Shown: positions 1 to 9,075 of the stretch, in pieces
How positions within the stretch are numbered: position 1 is the stretch's first letter
Layout: each line of letters starts with the position of its first letter
NCBI RefSeq assembly: GCF_028649435.1
Contig: NZ_JAQSIN010000007.1
Length of the DNA: 64,000 nt
Source: Curvibacter microcysteis
GTDB lineage: Bacteria; Pseudomonadota; Gammaproteobacteria; Burkholderiales; Burkholderiaceae_C
Reading direction: 5' to 3' (one strand)
Position numbers and translations under genes: made by a program
The notes under the pieces: generated by a model
The model's database searches: none
Seen by the model: only the letters and a program-made list of their open reading frames with translations
What the model was told of the DNA's origin: nothing

Positions 1-429
1 AGCCATGGCGGCTTGCAGGTCGTCGCGCTTGGCACCGGTCACGCGCACGGCGTCGCCCTGGATCGCGGCCTGGACCTTGAGCTTGCTGTCTTTGATCAGC
101 TTCTGGATCTTCTTGGCCACGTCGGATTCGATGCCATTGCGCACCTTGATCACTTGCTTGACCTTGTCGCCGCCCACCTTCTGGACCGCGCCCTTGTCGA
201 GGAAACGCACATCCACATTGCGCTTGGTGAGCTTGTTGCGCAGGATGTCTTCGACTTGGTCGAGTTGGAATTCGGCGTCGCCGAACAAGGTGATTTCCTT
301 GTCCTTGAGTTCGAGGGCGGCCGAGGTGCCTTTGAAATCGAAACGTGTGCCAATTTCCTTGGCCGCGTTTTCAACGGCATTCTTCACTTCGACCAGGTTG
401 GCTTCACAGACGGTATCAAAAGAGGGCAT
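1..429 (-). CDS. yajQ: YajQ family nucleotide-binding protein (3' end cut off by window)
   Basis: The first 143 codons read on the minus strand give a protein starting MPSFDTVCEANLVEVKNAV and ending at the window edge in DDLQAAMA. This is the YajQ/UPF0234 family, small two-domain proteins of about 160 residues reported to bind tRNA/GTP and, in Xanthomonas and Pseudomonas, cyclic di-GMP. By comparison with the family about 18 C-terminal residues lie outside the window. The gene diverges from murB with only 36 bases between the start codons, so both promoters must overlap there or lie within coding sequence. Family assignment is secure; the signalling role is known only for homologues. Confidence 0.93.
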   Translation of the reverse strand, partial: MPSFDTVCEANLVEVKNAVENAAKEIGTRFDFKGTSAALELKDKEITLFGDAEFQLDQVEDILRNKLTKRNVDVRFLDKGAVQKVGGDKVKQVIKVRNGIESDVAKKIQKLIKDSKLKVQAAIQGDAVRVTGAKRDDLQAAMA

Positions 430-465
430 GGGAGTACAGACGGAGCAGATGAGACAATAAGAGCG

Positions 466-1539
466 ATGTTAGTCGAGAAAAATGCCCCGCTCCAAGCCTG
501 CAATACCTTTGGCATCGTGGCCCGGGCCCAGACCCTGGTGCGTGTGCGCGATCCCCTGGACCTGAGGGCCATCCTGGCCGACCCTGAACTGGGGCCTCAA
601 CCCAAATTTGTGCTGGGTGGCGGCAGCAACATCGTGCTCACCGGCGATGTGCGCCCGGTGGTGCTGAAGATGGAAATCCCAGGCATCCGCCTCCTGGAAG
701 AAACCCCGCGGGCCTGGATTGTCGAGGTCGGTGCTGGCGTGTCCTGGCACGAGGCCGTGGTCTGGACGCTGGCCCAGGGCCTGCCGGGGCTGGAGAACAT
801 GGCCTTGATCCCGGGCACGGTCGGGGCCTCCCCGGTGCAAAACATCGGCGCTTACGGGGTCGAGCTGCAAGATCGTTTTGAGTCGCTCGACGCGTTTGAT
901 TTGCTCACGGGCCAGACCTTCACGTTGGACGCGGCCCAATGCGGCTTTGGTTACCGGGATTCGGTGTTCAAACATGCCGCCCCAGCGGACCCCCAGGCCG
1001 CAGGTGCCTCGCGCGGCCTGGGTTTGGCCGGGCGGGCCGTGATCACCCGCGTGCGCCTGCGCTTGCCCAAGCCCTGGAAACCGGTGCTGGGCTACCTGGA
1101 CCTGGAGCGCCGCCGCGTCCAGGCCGGGATTGACCAACCCAGCGCCCAGCAGATTTTTGAATGGGTGTGCGACATCCGGCGCAGCAAGCTGCCCGACCCC
1201 GCCCTGATCGGCAATGCCGGCAGCTTCTTCAAGAACCCTTCGGTCACGCCCGAGCAGTGCGCCGACATCATCGCGCGCGAGCCCAAGATCGTGCACTACC
1301 CCATGCCCGATGGCAGCATCAAGCTGGCCGCAGGCTGGTTGATTGACGCTTGCGGCTGGAAGGGCAAATCGGTCGGCAAGGCCGGCGTGTATGACAAGCA
1401 GGCTTTGGTGCTGGTCAACCGGGGGCAAGGCCTGGACAGCGTGACCGGGGGCGAGGTCATGACCTTGGCCGGTGCCATCCAGACCAGTGTCTATGAGCGT
1501 TTTGGCATTCGCCTGGAGCCTGAACCCGTGGTGATCTGA
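466..1539 (+). CDS. murB: UDP-N-acetylenolpyruvoylglucosamine reductase
   Basis: A 357-residue flavoprotein that reduces UDP-GlcNAc-enolpyruvate to UDP-MurNAc with NADPH in cytoplasmic peptidoglycan precursor synthesis. The FAD-binding stretch (GGGSNIVLTGD, about residues 50-60), the proton-donor serine motif NAGSFFKNP and the terminal catalytic glutamate in LEPEPVVI are visible. The GYRDSVFK loop marks the type I (E. coli-like) enzyme. The reading frame is open upstream back to position 13, but that part lies antisense to yajQ, so the ATG at 466 (MLVEKNAPLQACNTFG) is the natural start. Convergent with argG through a shared terminator. Confidence 0.96.
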   Translation: MLVEKNAPLQACNTFGIVARAQTLVRVRDPLDLRAILADPELGPQPKFVLGGGSNIVLTGDVRPVVLKMEIPGIRLLEETPRAWIVEVGAGVSWHEAVVWTLAQGLPGLENMALIPGTVGASPVQNIGAYGVELQDRFESLDAFDLLTGQTFTLDAAQCGFGYRDSVFKHAAPADPQAAGASRGLGLAGRAVITRVRLRLPKPWKPVLGYLDLERRRVQAGIDQPSAQQIFEWVCDIRRSKLPDPALIGNAGSFFKNPSVTPEQCADIIAREPKIVHYPMPDGSIKLAAGWLIDACGWKGKSVGKAGVYDKQALVLVNRGQGLDSVTGGEVMTLAGAIQTSVYERFGIRLEPEPVVI

Positions 1540-1556
1540 GCCGCCTGGCGAAGCCC

Positions 1557-1595
1557 AGAAAAAAGGCCAGCCCGGCATGACCGGCTGGCCTTTTG
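1557..1595. terminator. Bidirectional hairpin between murB and argG
   Basis: GGCCAGCC and GGCTGGCC form a stem framed by A-runs on the left and T-runs on the right, so it can act as an intrinsic terminator for murB (plus) and argG (minus). Confidence 0.75.
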
Positions 1596-1629
1596 TGTTC
1601 CGGGGGACGGAGGGTCCCCGGAGCGCGCT

Positions 1630-2967
1630 TTATTCGCTCTTGCCTGGCAGCGAGGGCAGGGGCGAGTTGCCGCCCAGCGACAGCAGGCCGGCCTGGGTGT
1701 AGATGCCCAGCTTGGCGCGGGTGTCCACGATGTCCAGGTTGCGCATGGTCAGCTGACCAATGCGGTCGGCCGGCGAGAAAGGCGCGTCCTCGACCTTTTC
1801 CATCGACAGGCGCTCGGGCGCGTAGGTCAGGTTGGGGCTTTCGGTGTTGAGCAGCGAGTAATCGTTGCCACGGCGCAGCTCCAGCGTCACGGTGCCGGTC
1901 ACGGCGCGGGCCACCCAGCGTTGGGCGGTCTCGCGCAGCATGATGGCTTGCGGGTCGAACCAGCGGCCTTGGTACAGCAGGCGACCCAGCTTGAGGCCAT
2001 TGAGGCGGTACTGCTCGATGGTGTCTTCGTTGTGGATGCCGGTCACCAGGCGCTCGTACGCGATGTGCAGCAGGGCCAGGCCCGGGGCCTCGTAGATGCC
2101 GCGGCTCTTGGCTTCGATGATGCGGTTTTCGATCTGGTCGCTCATGCCGAGGCCATGGCGGCCACCAATGCGGTTGGCTTCCAGGATCAAGGCCACGGGG
2201 TCGTCGTAGCGCACACCGTTGAGGGCCACGGGTTGGCCTTCTTCGAAGGTGACGCTGACTTCTTCGCGCTTGACTTCCACGTCATCGCGCCAGAAGGCCA
2301 CGCCCATGATCGGGTTGACGATGCGGATGCCGCTGTTCAGGTTCTCCAGGTCCTTGGCTTCGTGCGTGGCACCCAGCATGTTGGAGTCGGTGGAGTAGGC
2401 CTTTTCAGCCGACATCTTGTAGCCAAAGCCCTGGGCCGTCATGAACGCCGACATTTCGGAGCGGCCGCCCAGCTCGTCGATGAAGGTCTGGTCCAGCCAG
2501 GGCTTGTAGATCTTCAGCGAGGGGTTGGTCAGCAGACCGTAGCGGTAGAAGCGCTCGATGTCATTGCCCTTGAAGGTGCTGCCGTCGCCCCAGATGTTGA
2601 CGTCGTCTTCCTTCATCGCAGCCACCAGCATGGTGCCGGTCACAGCGCGGCCCAGCGGGGTGGTGTTGAAGTAGGTCACGCCACCGGTGGAGATGTGGAA
2701 AGCGCCGGCTTGCAGCGCGGCAATGCCTTCGTGGGCCAGCTGCGTGCGGCAGTCGACCAGGCGGGCCAGCTTGGCGCCATAGGCCAGGGCTTTGCGCGGG
2801 ATTTCTTCGTAGTCGGGTTCGTCAGGCTGGCCCAGGTTGGCGGTGTAAGCGTAGGGCTCGGCGCCTTTGAGCTTCATCCAGAGCAGGGCTGCGCTGGTGT
2901 CCAGGCCGCCCGAAAAGGCGATGCCGACTTTTTGCCCGATGGGCAGTTGTTGCAGGATGGTGGCCAT
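1630..2967 (-). CDS. argG: Argininosuccinate synthase
   Basis: A 445-residue ATP-dependent ligase joining citrulline and aspartate in arginine synthesis. The PP-loop AFSGGLDTS lies at about residues 17-25, followed by the family blocks GRAVTGTMLV and DGSTFKGNDIERFYRYG. Length and the extra N-terminal residues fit the long E. coli-type enzyme rather than the 400-residue type common in other bacteria. It starts 21 bases after the end of ppnP on the same strand, so the two are probably co-transcribed. No ARG box was recognised upstream. Confidence 0.97.
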   Translation of the reverse strand: MATILQQLPIGQKVGIAFSGGLDTSAALLWMKLKGAEPYAYTANLGQPDEPDYEEIPRKALAYGAKLARLVDCRTQLAHEGIAALQAGAFHISTGGVTYFNTTPLGRAVTGTMLVAAMKEDDVNIWGDGSTFKGNDIERFYRYGLLTNPSLKIYKPWLDQTFIDELGGRSEMSAFMTAQGFGYKMSAEKAYSTDSNMLGATHEAKDLENLNSGIRIVNPIMGVAFWRDDVEVKREEVSVTFEEGQPVALNGVRYDDPVALILEANRIGGRHGLGMSDQIENRIIEAKSRGIYEAPGLALLHIAYERLVTGIHNEDTIEQYRLNGLKLGRLLYQGRWFDPQAIMLRETAQRWVARAVTGTVTLELRRGNDYSLLNTESPNLTYAPERLSMEKVEDAPFSPADRIGQLTMRNLDIVDTRAKLGIYTQAGLLSLGGNSPLPSLPGKSE

Positions 2968-2988
2968 GTTCGGTCCTTGTGGGGTGGA

Positions 2989-3306
2989 TCAGCCGAAATG
3001 GCAGATGTAGTGGTAAGCCTCGGTCACGCGGATCTCGAAGGACGAGTTGCCCGGCACCTTGAAGGATTCACCCACGCTGGAGGCGACCCAGGCATCGGTG
3101 CCCGCGAGTTTGTATTCGCAGGCGCCGCCCACGCATTCCATGATTTCCGGTGCACCGGTGTTGAAAGTCAGGGTGGCCGGCAGCACCACGCCAACGCTCT
3201 TTTTGGTGCCGTCGGCCAGGGTGAAGCCGTGGCTCACGCACTTGCCGTCGAAATAAACATTGGCCTTCGTGGTCAGGGCCACGTTGAGAATGGTGTCTGT
3301 GGTCAT
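2989..3306 (-). CDS. ppnP: Pyrimidine/purine nucleoside phosphorylase
   Basis: A 105-residue single-cupin protein of the DUF1255/YaiE family. E. coli PpnP phosphorolyses a wide range of nucleosides to base and ribose-1-phosphate. The family hallmarks are present: KANVYFDGKCVSHGF near the N terminus, then TFNTGAPEIMECVGG and the C-terminal FEIRVTEAYHYICHFG. It lies directly upstream of argG, 21 bases apart on the same strand; the two have no obvious metabolic link. Confidence 0.92.
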   Translation of the reverse strand: MTTDTILNVALTTKANVYFDGKCVSHGFTLADGTKKSVGVVLPATLTFNTGAPEIMECVGGACEYKLAGTDAWVASSVGESFKVPGNSSFEIRVTEAYHYICHFG

Positions 3307-3502
3307 TCGGGTGAATCCGTTGGGGGTTGGGGCCGGGTGGCACCGGAACCGATCTGGCCTGAACGCAGCACTGCGTCAGACCGGGGGTTGATGGGCCAAC
3401 TTTGGGCAAACCGAGATTTTAGGTCAGCGCGCGGCCGAATCTGACGCCACAGCCCGCTGCAGCTCGTCTTGCCGGGGCGCCGGGCCGCATCGGCGCCCCC
3501 AG

Positions 3503-3538
3503 AAAAAACCCCCAGCCGGCATCGGCCGGGCTGGGGGG
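3503..3538 (-). terminator. Intrinsic terminator after the glycine-zipper gene
   Basis: CCCCCAGCC (3509-3517) pairs with GGCTGGGGG (3529-3537). The six A residues before it become a U-run in minus-strand transcripts coming from 3564. Confidence 0.75.
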
Positions 3539-3563
3539 CGGTGGTGGTCTTGATCGCAGATCG

Positions 3564-4139
3564 TCAGTTTTGGCTGGGGTAGATCGGCGCTGGCGCGTAG
3601 GTCGGAGCTGCGACAGGGCGCACCGTGGGGTGGCCACCGTAAGTGCTTTGGATGGGGCGCCCATTGAGCACCGGCGTCACTTGTACAGGGATGAACTGGC
3701 CTGGGTCATTGGGCGTTTGCATCATGTACTGGCGGCCTGCGTACTCATAGGTGACGTTGTAGCCCATGGTGCGGTTTTCGTAGCGGGTTTGGGTGCTGCA
3801 GTTCTGCACGTTCTGGACCTGGGAAGCCCCCGGGCCTTCAATCGAGTTGCCCAGGACGGCGCCACCCAAAACGCCCAGCACCGTGGCCACGGCCTTGCCA
3901 GTGCCGCCGCCCACGGCATTGCCCACGGCGCCACCGGCCACGGCCCCCATCACCGCACCGGCGCCCGACGTGGAACCCGGTCGGACCACTTCTTGGTTGG
4001 TGCACACCTGTTGGGGCACCGCCACCTGCTGGATCACCGGGATGCTGGACACCACACGGGCCATCTCTTGGGCGCCGGCGCCACCGGCGGCACCGAGGCA
4101 GGCCAAGCTGATCAGGGTGGTCGCAAAGGTTTTAGTCAT
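3564..4139 (-). CDS. Glycine-zipper 2TM-domain exported protein
   Basis: A 191-residue protein with a clear signal peptide (MTKTFATTLISLACLGAAGGAGAQ). A short conserved N-terminal stretch follows, then a glycine-zipper 2TM segment (GAVMGAVAGGAVGNAVGG and VLGGAVLGNSIEG, about residues 58-100) of the SlyB/17-kDa surface antigen class. The C-terminal domain carries the YENRTMGYNVTYEYAGR motif common in this family and ends in a Pro/Tyr-rich tail. Such proteins sit in the periplasm or outer membrane; their role is poorly defined. There is no lipobox cysteine after the signal, so it is probably not a lipoprotein. The start was chosen at the ATG before the signal peptide; the open frame upstream lacks family features. 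Confidence 0.85.
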   Translation of the reverse strand: MTKTFATTLISLACLGAAGGAGAQEMARVVSSIPVIQQVAVPQQVCTNQEVVRPGSTSGAGAVMGAVAGGAVGNAVGGGTGKAVATVLGVLGGAVLGNSIEGPGASQVQNVQNCSTQTRYENRTMGYNVTYEYAGRQYMMQTPNDPGQFIPVQVTPVLNGRPIQSTYGGHPTVRPVAAPTYAPAPIYPSQN

Positions 4140-4262
4140 GGAATACCTCGTTTCTGGAGTTCTGAACGCCCGCAGGCGTCTACAGGTTGACTGCAGTCTA
4201 GTGAGGTGGTTCCTGTGCTTGGTGCGCGGCGCTGTAAACAGTTGTAACAATGGGTTGTTGCG

Positions 4263-4637
4263 TCATGGGCTGCGCGCTGCAGCCCAGTCATCGGCCTTGA
4301 AGCCCACGCTGTACCGTGGCGTGGCCGCTTCGCCCCAGTCCACCACCGGGCGTTTGATGAGGCTGGGTTGGCTCAGCAGCAGGGCGCGAGCGCTGGCCGT
4401 GTCCCGCACGGTGGCCTGGGTGGCCGCATCCAGCTTGCGCCAGGTCGTGCCTTGGCGGTTGAGCAGCTTCTCCCAGCCCAGGGTGTCGAGCCAGTGGTCG
4501 AGCTCAGGCGTGGGCACGCCCTGCTTTTTGAAGTCGTGGAAGGTGAAGGCGCGGCCCTGCTCGGTGAGCCAGGTGCGGGCTTTCTTGACGGTGTCGCAGT
4601 TCGGGATGCCGTAAACGGAAAGGTTAGGGGGATTCAT
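4263..4637 (-). CDS. ArsC/Spx-fold reductase-like protein (YffB type)
   Basis: A 124-residue thioredoxin-fold protein of the ArsC/Spx superfamily. It opens LSVYGIPNCDTVKKARTWL, with the single active-site cysteine in the position of ArsC, and has the cis-proline region QPSLIKRPVV. E. coli YffB is the nearest named relative; true arsenate reduction is not shown for this branch and no ars genes are nearby. The ATG at 4637 (MNPPNLSVYG) is preferred over the upstream ATG at 4673 because family members start a few residues before the first strand. Confidence 0.88.
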   Translation of the reverse strand: MNPPNLSVYGIPNCDTVKKARTWLTEQGRAFTFHDFKKQGVPTPELDHWLDTLGWEKLLNRQGTTWRKLDAATQATVRDTASARALLLSQPSLIKRPVVDWGEAATPRYSVGFKADDWAAARSP

Positions 4638-4684
4638 GGCGCTGATGATGCCGCAGCCCGGCGTGCGCGACAATCCACGCTCTT

Positions 4685-6010
4685 ATGAAAACCCCCTTGC
4701 CTTCCACCCTGGACGCTTGGCTGGCGCATTGCGAGCAGCTGCACCCGAAAAACATTGACATGGGCCTGGACCGCGTGCGCGACGTGGCCCGCCGCTTGGA
4801 CCTGCGCTTTGACGCGCCGGTGATCACGGTGGCCGGCACCAATGGCAAGGGCTCGACCTGCGCCATGCTGGAGGCGGTTCTTCTGCAAGCCGGCTACCGC
4901 ACGGGGGTCTACACCTCACCGCATTTGGTGCATTTCCAGGAGCGCTGCCGGGTGCATGGCGAGACGGTCACGCCAGAGGCCTTGCTGCCTCATTTTGAGG
5001 CGGTCGAGTTGGCGCGCTTGCGCGGCGAGCCGATCTCCCTGACCTATTTTGAATTCACCACCCTGGCCATCCTGCGCTGTTTGTCCTTGTCGGGGCTCGA
5101 GGTGGCGATCCTGGAAGTGGGCCTGGGCGGGCGCCTGGACGCGGTCAATGTGATCGACGCGGATTGCGCCGTCATCACCAGCATCGACCTTGACCACATG
5201 GAGTTTCTCGGCCATGACCGCGAAACCATCGGTCTGGAGAAAGCCGGCATCATGCGCACGGGCCGCCCTGTGGTGGTCAGTGACCCGGTGCCGCCGCAAA
5301 GCGTGCTCGACCGTGCGCTGGAAATCGGCGCCGACCTGTGGCGCTTTGGCACCGACTTCAATTTCTCGGGCGACAAGCTCCAGTGGGGCTGGGCGGGCCG
5401 AGGCCGGCGCTACAGCGGCTTGGCTTACCCGGCCCTGCGCGGTGCCAACCAATTGGTCAACGCCTCGGGCGTGCTGGCCGCCTTGACGGCCTTGCGTGAC
5501 CGCCTGCCTGTCACGGCTCAGGCCGTGCGCAATGGTCTGGCCATGGTGGAGCTGCCGGGCCGTTTCCAAATCGTGCCGGGCCAACCGACCCTGGTGCTGG
5601 ATGTGGCGCACAACCCGCATTCGGTGGCGGCCTTGACCGCCAACCTCGACGCCATGGGCTTTGCCCCCTGCACCCATGCCGTGCTGGGCGCCATGGCCGA
5701 TAAAGACCTGGGCCCCATGCTGGCCAAGATTGGCCCGCTTGTGGACAAGTGGTATTTCACTGACTTGCCCACACCCCGCGCCGAGACGGCCGCGGGCCTG
5801 CAAGCCAAATGGCATGCGCTGCAAATGGTGGCCGGTGCGCGTCGGGAGGTGCCGACCTCCACTTACCACGATCCCATGGATGCGTTGAACGCGGCTGTCG
5901 CGTCAGCAGACCCGGCTGATAGAATCGTGGTCTTTGGTTCGTTCTTCACAGTCGGCGGCGTTCTGAAAGACGGAATTCCCCGTCTTCACGCCAAACACCT
6001 GGACGCCTGA
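4685..6010 (+). CDS. folC: Bifunctional dihydrofolate synthase/folylpolyglutamate synthase
   Basis: A 441-residue Mur-ligase-fold enzyme that adds glutamate to dihydropteroate and then to tetrahydrofolates. The P-loop GTNGKGST (residues 51-58) is followed by the Mur central-domain motif LEVGLGGRLDAVN and the C-terminal signature LDVAHNPHS. It heads a plus-strand run, folC-SPOR-cvpA-purF, conserved across many proteobacteria. The SPOR gene begins 12 bases after its stop, so the run is likely one operon. Confidence 0.96.
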   Translation: MKTPLPSTLDAWLAHCEQLHPKNIDMGLDRVRDVARRLDLRFDAPVITVAGTNGKGSTCAMLEAVLLQAGYRTGVYTSPHLVHFQERCRVHGETVTPEALLPHFEAVELARLRGEPISLTYFEFTTLAILRCLSLSGLEVAILEVGLGGRLDAVNVIDADCAVITSIDLDHMEFLGHDRETIGLEKAGIMRTGRPVVVSDPVPPQSVLDRALEIGADLWRFGTDFNFSGDKLQWGWAGRGRRYSGLAYPALRGANQLVNASGVLAALTALRDRLPVTAQAVRNGLAMVELPGRFQIVPGQPTLVLDVAHNPHSVAALTANLDAMGFAPCTHAVLGAMADKDLGPMLAKIGPLVDKWYFTDLPTPRAETAAGLQAKWHALQMVAGARREVPTSTYHDPMDALNAAVASADPADRIVVFGSFFTVGGVLKDGIPRLHAKHLDA

Positions 6011-6022
6011 ACACCTCACCTC

Positions 6023-6931
6023 ATGGCTTTTTTCAAGTTTCGCTGGCCCCTGGGGGGCGCTTCCAAGGGCCGTGACGAGCGCCCGCCTTCCGGTGCGCAA
6101 GCCGACAGCGTCGAAGTCTTGCGCCGCCGCGCGCGACACCGCTTGATTGGTTCGGCCGTGTTGGTGCTGGCCGGGGTGCTGGGGTTTCCGTTGTTGTTTG
6201 ACACCCAGCCGCGTCCCATTCCGATCGACATCCCCATCGTCATCCCAGACAAGAACAAGGTGCCCGCGCTGGCCGTGCCCACGGCAGGCCCTGCGCCCTC
6301 CGGCATTGCGGCGGACGAGGAAGTTGTTCCGGCTGCGGATCGCCGAGACAACCGATCTGATGCCAAGTCGGTGGTGGCCGCCGCCGAGCCCCGCAAGGAC
6401 GCGGTCAAGCCCGAGGCCAAAGCAGAGCCCAAGGGGGAGGCCAAGGCAGAGCGCAAGCCTGAACCCAAGCCAGAACACAAGGTGGAGGCCAAGCCGGAAC
6501 ACAAGGCCGACGCCAAACCAGAGCCCAAGAGCGAGGCGCGTGCGCCCGCCCGGCCGGAGCCCAAGGTTGAAGCCAAGGTGGACAACAAGCCGGAAGCCAA
6601 GTCTGACAAGTCCGACAAAAGCGACGGCAAATCTGATGACGCCGCCCGGGCCCGCGCCCTGCTCGAAGGCAAGGCGGCCCCCGAGGCGGTCGCGTCCGAT
6701 GCGAACCGCTTCATCGTGCAAGTGGGCGCCTTCAGCGACGTGAACAAAGCCCGCGAGGCGCGGCTCAAATTGGAAAAGGCGGGTTTGAAGACTTACACCC
6801 AAGTGGTGGACACGGCCGATGGCAAGCGCATCCGCGTGCGGGTGGGGCCTTTCGCGGGCAAGGCAGAAGCGGATAAGGCGGCGGGGCGCATCAAGTCCCT
6901 TGATTTGCCGGCTTCCATCCTGACTTTGTAA
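6023..6931 (+). CDS. SPOR-domain cell-division protein (DedD-like)
   Basis: A 302-residue protein with a short cytoplasmic head and one membrane helix (RLIGSAVLVLAGVLGFPLLF, about residues 46-65). A long low-complexity linker follows, very rich in Lys, Glu, Pro and Ala (about 120-215), and a C-terminal SPOR domain starts at FIVQVGAFSDVNKAREA. SPOR domains bind denuded septal peptidoglycan, and DedD-type proteins help E. coli cell constriction. Its place between folC and cvpA matches dedD in E. coli. The linker repeats KPE/KAE units with length typical of a periplasm-spanning tether. Confidence 0.88.
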   Translation: MAFFKFRWPLGGASKGRDERPPSGAQADSVEVLRRRARHRLIGSAVLVLAGVLGFPLLFDTQPRPIPIDIPIVIPDKNKVPALAVPTAGPAPSGIAADEEVVPAADRRDNRSDAKSVVAAAEPRKDAVKPEAKAEPKGEAKAERKPEPKPEHKVEAKPEHKADAKPEPKSEARAPARPEPKVEAKVDNKPEAKSDKSDKSDGKSDDAARARALLEGKAAPEAVASDANRFIVQVGAFSDVNKAREARLKLEKAGLKTYTQVVDTADGKRIRVRVGPFAGKAEADKAAGRIKSLDLPASILTL

Positions 6932-6963
6932 GAATTCGTGCCCACAGAACAAAGGCTTGCCTG

Positions 6964-7449
6964 ATGGCGGTGGTCGATATTGCTTTGTTGCTGGTGTTGG
7001 GCGCCTCACTGGTCATTGGCGCCTGGCGGGGCTTGGTCTACGAGATGGTGTCTTTGGCGGGTTGGGTGGCTGCCTTTTGGGTGGCGCAGTGGTTTGCGTT
7101 GGACGCAGCCGCCTACTTGCCTCTGGGTGGATTGGATGGACCCATTCGCTACGCGGCGGGGTTCTTGGTGGTGTTCATTGCGGCAATTTTTGCCTCAGCC
7201 CTGCTGGCCTTTTTGGCCCAGAAGCTGGTGGCGGCGATTGGCATGAGACCCGCCGACCGCACTTTGGGAGCCTTGTTTGGCCTGGTGCGTGGCGCTGTGT
7301 TTTTGCTCGCGGTGGCGGTGGTGGTGCAGATCACTCCGCTGCACGAGGGCGGGTGGTGGCAGGAGTCAAAAGGGGCACCGGTGCTTGCGGCGGTGCTGGA
7401 TGGTTTGAAGCCGGCGTTGCCGGCGCAGTTTGGAAGATATCTTCCTTGA
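6964..7449 (+). CDS. cvpA: CvpA family membrane protein
   Basis: A 161-residue inner-membrane protein with four predicted helices and the family start VVDIALLLVLGASLVIGAWRG. The central GALFGLVRGAVFLLAVAVVVQ helix is typical of CvpA, named for its need in colicin V production in E. coli. It is followed after 13 bases by purF, the same pair as in E. coli, so co-transcription is expected. The molecular function is not known. Confidence 0.92.
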   Translation: MAVVDIALLLVLGASLVIGAWRGLVYEMVSLAGWVAAFWVAQWFALDAAAYLPLGGLDGPIRYAAGFLVVFIAAIFASALLAFLAQKLVAAIGMRPADRTLGALFGLVRGAVFLLAVAVVVQITPLHEGGWWQESKGAPVLAAVLDGLKPALPAQFGRYLP

Positions 7450-7462
7450 TCGGGGTTTTGTC

Positions 7463-8971
7463 ATGTGTGGAATCGTCGGCGTTGTCAGCAACGCCCCTGT
7501 GAATCAGCTCATTTACGACGCGTTGCTGTTGCTGCAGCACCGTGGTCAGGATGCCGCCGGCATCGTGACCCAGCAGGAGCGGAAATTCTTCATGCACAAG
7601 GCCAAAGGCATGGTGCGTGATGTGTTCCGCACCCGCAATATGCGCGCCTTGCCAGGCAATGTGGGTCTGGGTCAGGTGCGCTACCCGACCGCAGGCAACG
7701 CCTACAGCGAGGAAGAGGCGCAGCCCTTTTACGTGAACGCGCCCTTCGGCATCGTGCTGGTGCACAACGGCAATCTGACCAACGCCAAGGCGCTGCGCTC
7801 GGAGCTGTTCTCCACCGACCACCGCCACACCAACACCGACAGCGACTCGGAAGTGCTGCTCAACGTGTTCGCGCATGAACTTGAGCGTGCCACGCGCGGC
7901 CTGCCGCTGCAGTCCGAAGAGGTGTTTGCCGCGGTTCGCGCGGTGCACAAGCGCGTCAAGGGCTCCTACGCCGTGATCGCCCTGATTGCGGGCCACGGCC
8001 TGCTCGCCTTCCGCGACCCGCACGGCATCCGTCCTCTGGCCATGGGCCGCAGTGCCGATGGCACGGTGATGGTGGGCAGCGAATCGGTGGCCCTGGAAGG
8101 CACCGGCCATGTCTTCGAGCGCAACATCAACCCTGGCGAGGCCGTGTTCATCGACCTCAAGGGCGAGGTCCATTCGCAGCAGTGCGCCGAGAACCCCAAG
8201 CTCAACCCCTGTATTTTTGAGTTTGTGTACCTGGCCCGTCCGGACTCGGTGCTGGACAACATCTCGGTCTACCAAGCCCGTTTGAACCTGGGCGAGACCC
8301 TGGCCAAGCGCGTGGTGTCGACCGTGCCGCCGAGCCAGATCGATGTGGTGATCCCAATTCCCGAATCCAGCCGCCCCAGTGCCACTCAGCTGGCGCACCT
8401 GCTGGGCCTGCCGTACCGCGAAGGTTTCGTGAAGAACCGTTACGTGGGCCGCACCTTCATCATGCCGGGCCAGGGCGTGCGCAAGAAGTCCGTGCGCCAG
8501 AAGCTCAACGTGATCGCCAGCGAATTCAAGGGCCGCAACGTGCTGCTGGTGGACGACTCCATCGTGCGTGGCACGACCAGCCGCGAGATCGTGCAAATGG
8601 CCCGTGACGCCGGCGCCAACAAGGTCTACATGGCCAGCGCTGCGCCGCCGGTGCGTTACCCCAATGTGTATGGCATCGACATGCCGACCAGCACTGAGCT
8701 GGTGGCCCACGGCCGCACGGTGGAAGAAGTGCGCCAGATCATTGGTTGTGACGCGCTGATTTACCAGGATGTGGATGCCATGAAGGCGGCCATTGGCTCG
8801 CTCAACAGCAGCATCACGGGTTTCGATGCCTCGTGCTTTGACGGTGTCTACGTGACTGGCGACATCACCTCCGACGACATCGCACGCCTCAATGAGAACC
8901 GCGTGGGACAGGAAGAGGGCGGCGACACCGACACCTCCCGCCTGGCCTTGCCGAACGCCCAGGTGGCCTGA
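7463..8971 (+). CDS. purF: Amidophosphoribosyltransferase
   Basis: A 502-residue enzyme that converts PRPP and glutamine to 5-phosphoribosylamine, the committed step of purine synthesis. The chain starts MCGIVGVV, so Cys2 becomes the N-terminal nucleophile of the Ntn glutaminase after Met removal. The glutaminase domain has LLQHRGQDAAGI, and the phosphoribosyltransferase domain has the PRPP loop VLLVDDSIVRGTTS (about residues 363-376). The frame is open 11 codons further upstream, but a start there would bury the catalytic cysteine, so the ATG at 7463 is used. Confidence 0.97.
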   Translation: MCGIVGVVSNAPVNQLIYDALLLLQHRGQDAAGIVTQQERKFFMHKAKGMVRDVFRTRNMRALPGNVGLGQVRYPTAGNAYSEEEAQPFYVNAPFGIVLVHNGNLTNAKALRSELFSTDHRHTNTDSDSEVLLNVFAHELERATRGLPLQSEEVFAAVRAVHKRVKGSYAVIALIAGHGLLAFRDPHGIRPLAMGRSADGTVMVGSESVALEGTGHVFERNINPGEAVFIDLKGEVHSQQCAENPKLNPCIFEFVYLARPDSVLDNISVYQARLNLGETLAKRVVSTVPPSQIDVVIPIPESSRPSATQLAHLLGLPYREGFVKNRYVGRTFIMPGQGVRKKSVRQKLNVIASEFKGRNVLLVDDSIVRGTTSREIVQMARDAGANKVYMASAAPPVRYPNVYGIDMPTSTELVAHGRTVEEVRQIIGCDALIYQDVDAMKAAIGSLNSSITGFDASCFDGVYVTGDITSDDIARLNENRVGQEEGGDTDTSRLALPNAQVA

Positions 8972-9032
8972 GGCCCGGGGCGCAAGCCCTGGCCGCTGCT
9001 GCCGGCATTGTCCTTTTTGTGTTCCCTGTGCT

Positions 9033-9058
9033 CTGGCCACCTCGGTGGCCAGTGGCCT
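9033..9058 (+). terminator. Weak hairpin after purF
   Basis: Nine-base arms CTGGCCACC and GGTGGCCAG with a two-base turn, followed by TGGCCTTT. The T-run is short, so termination is uncertain. Confidence 0.35.
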
Positions 9059-9075
9059 TTAAGCCCTGACCTGTC

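Noticed and set aside
13..465. N-terminal extension of murB by 151 codons
   Set aside because: It is antisense to yajQ and unlike any MurB N terminus.
7331..9040. A 569-codon minus-strand open frame opposite purF
   Set aside because: Shadow of purF with no recognisable domain; purF itself is complete.
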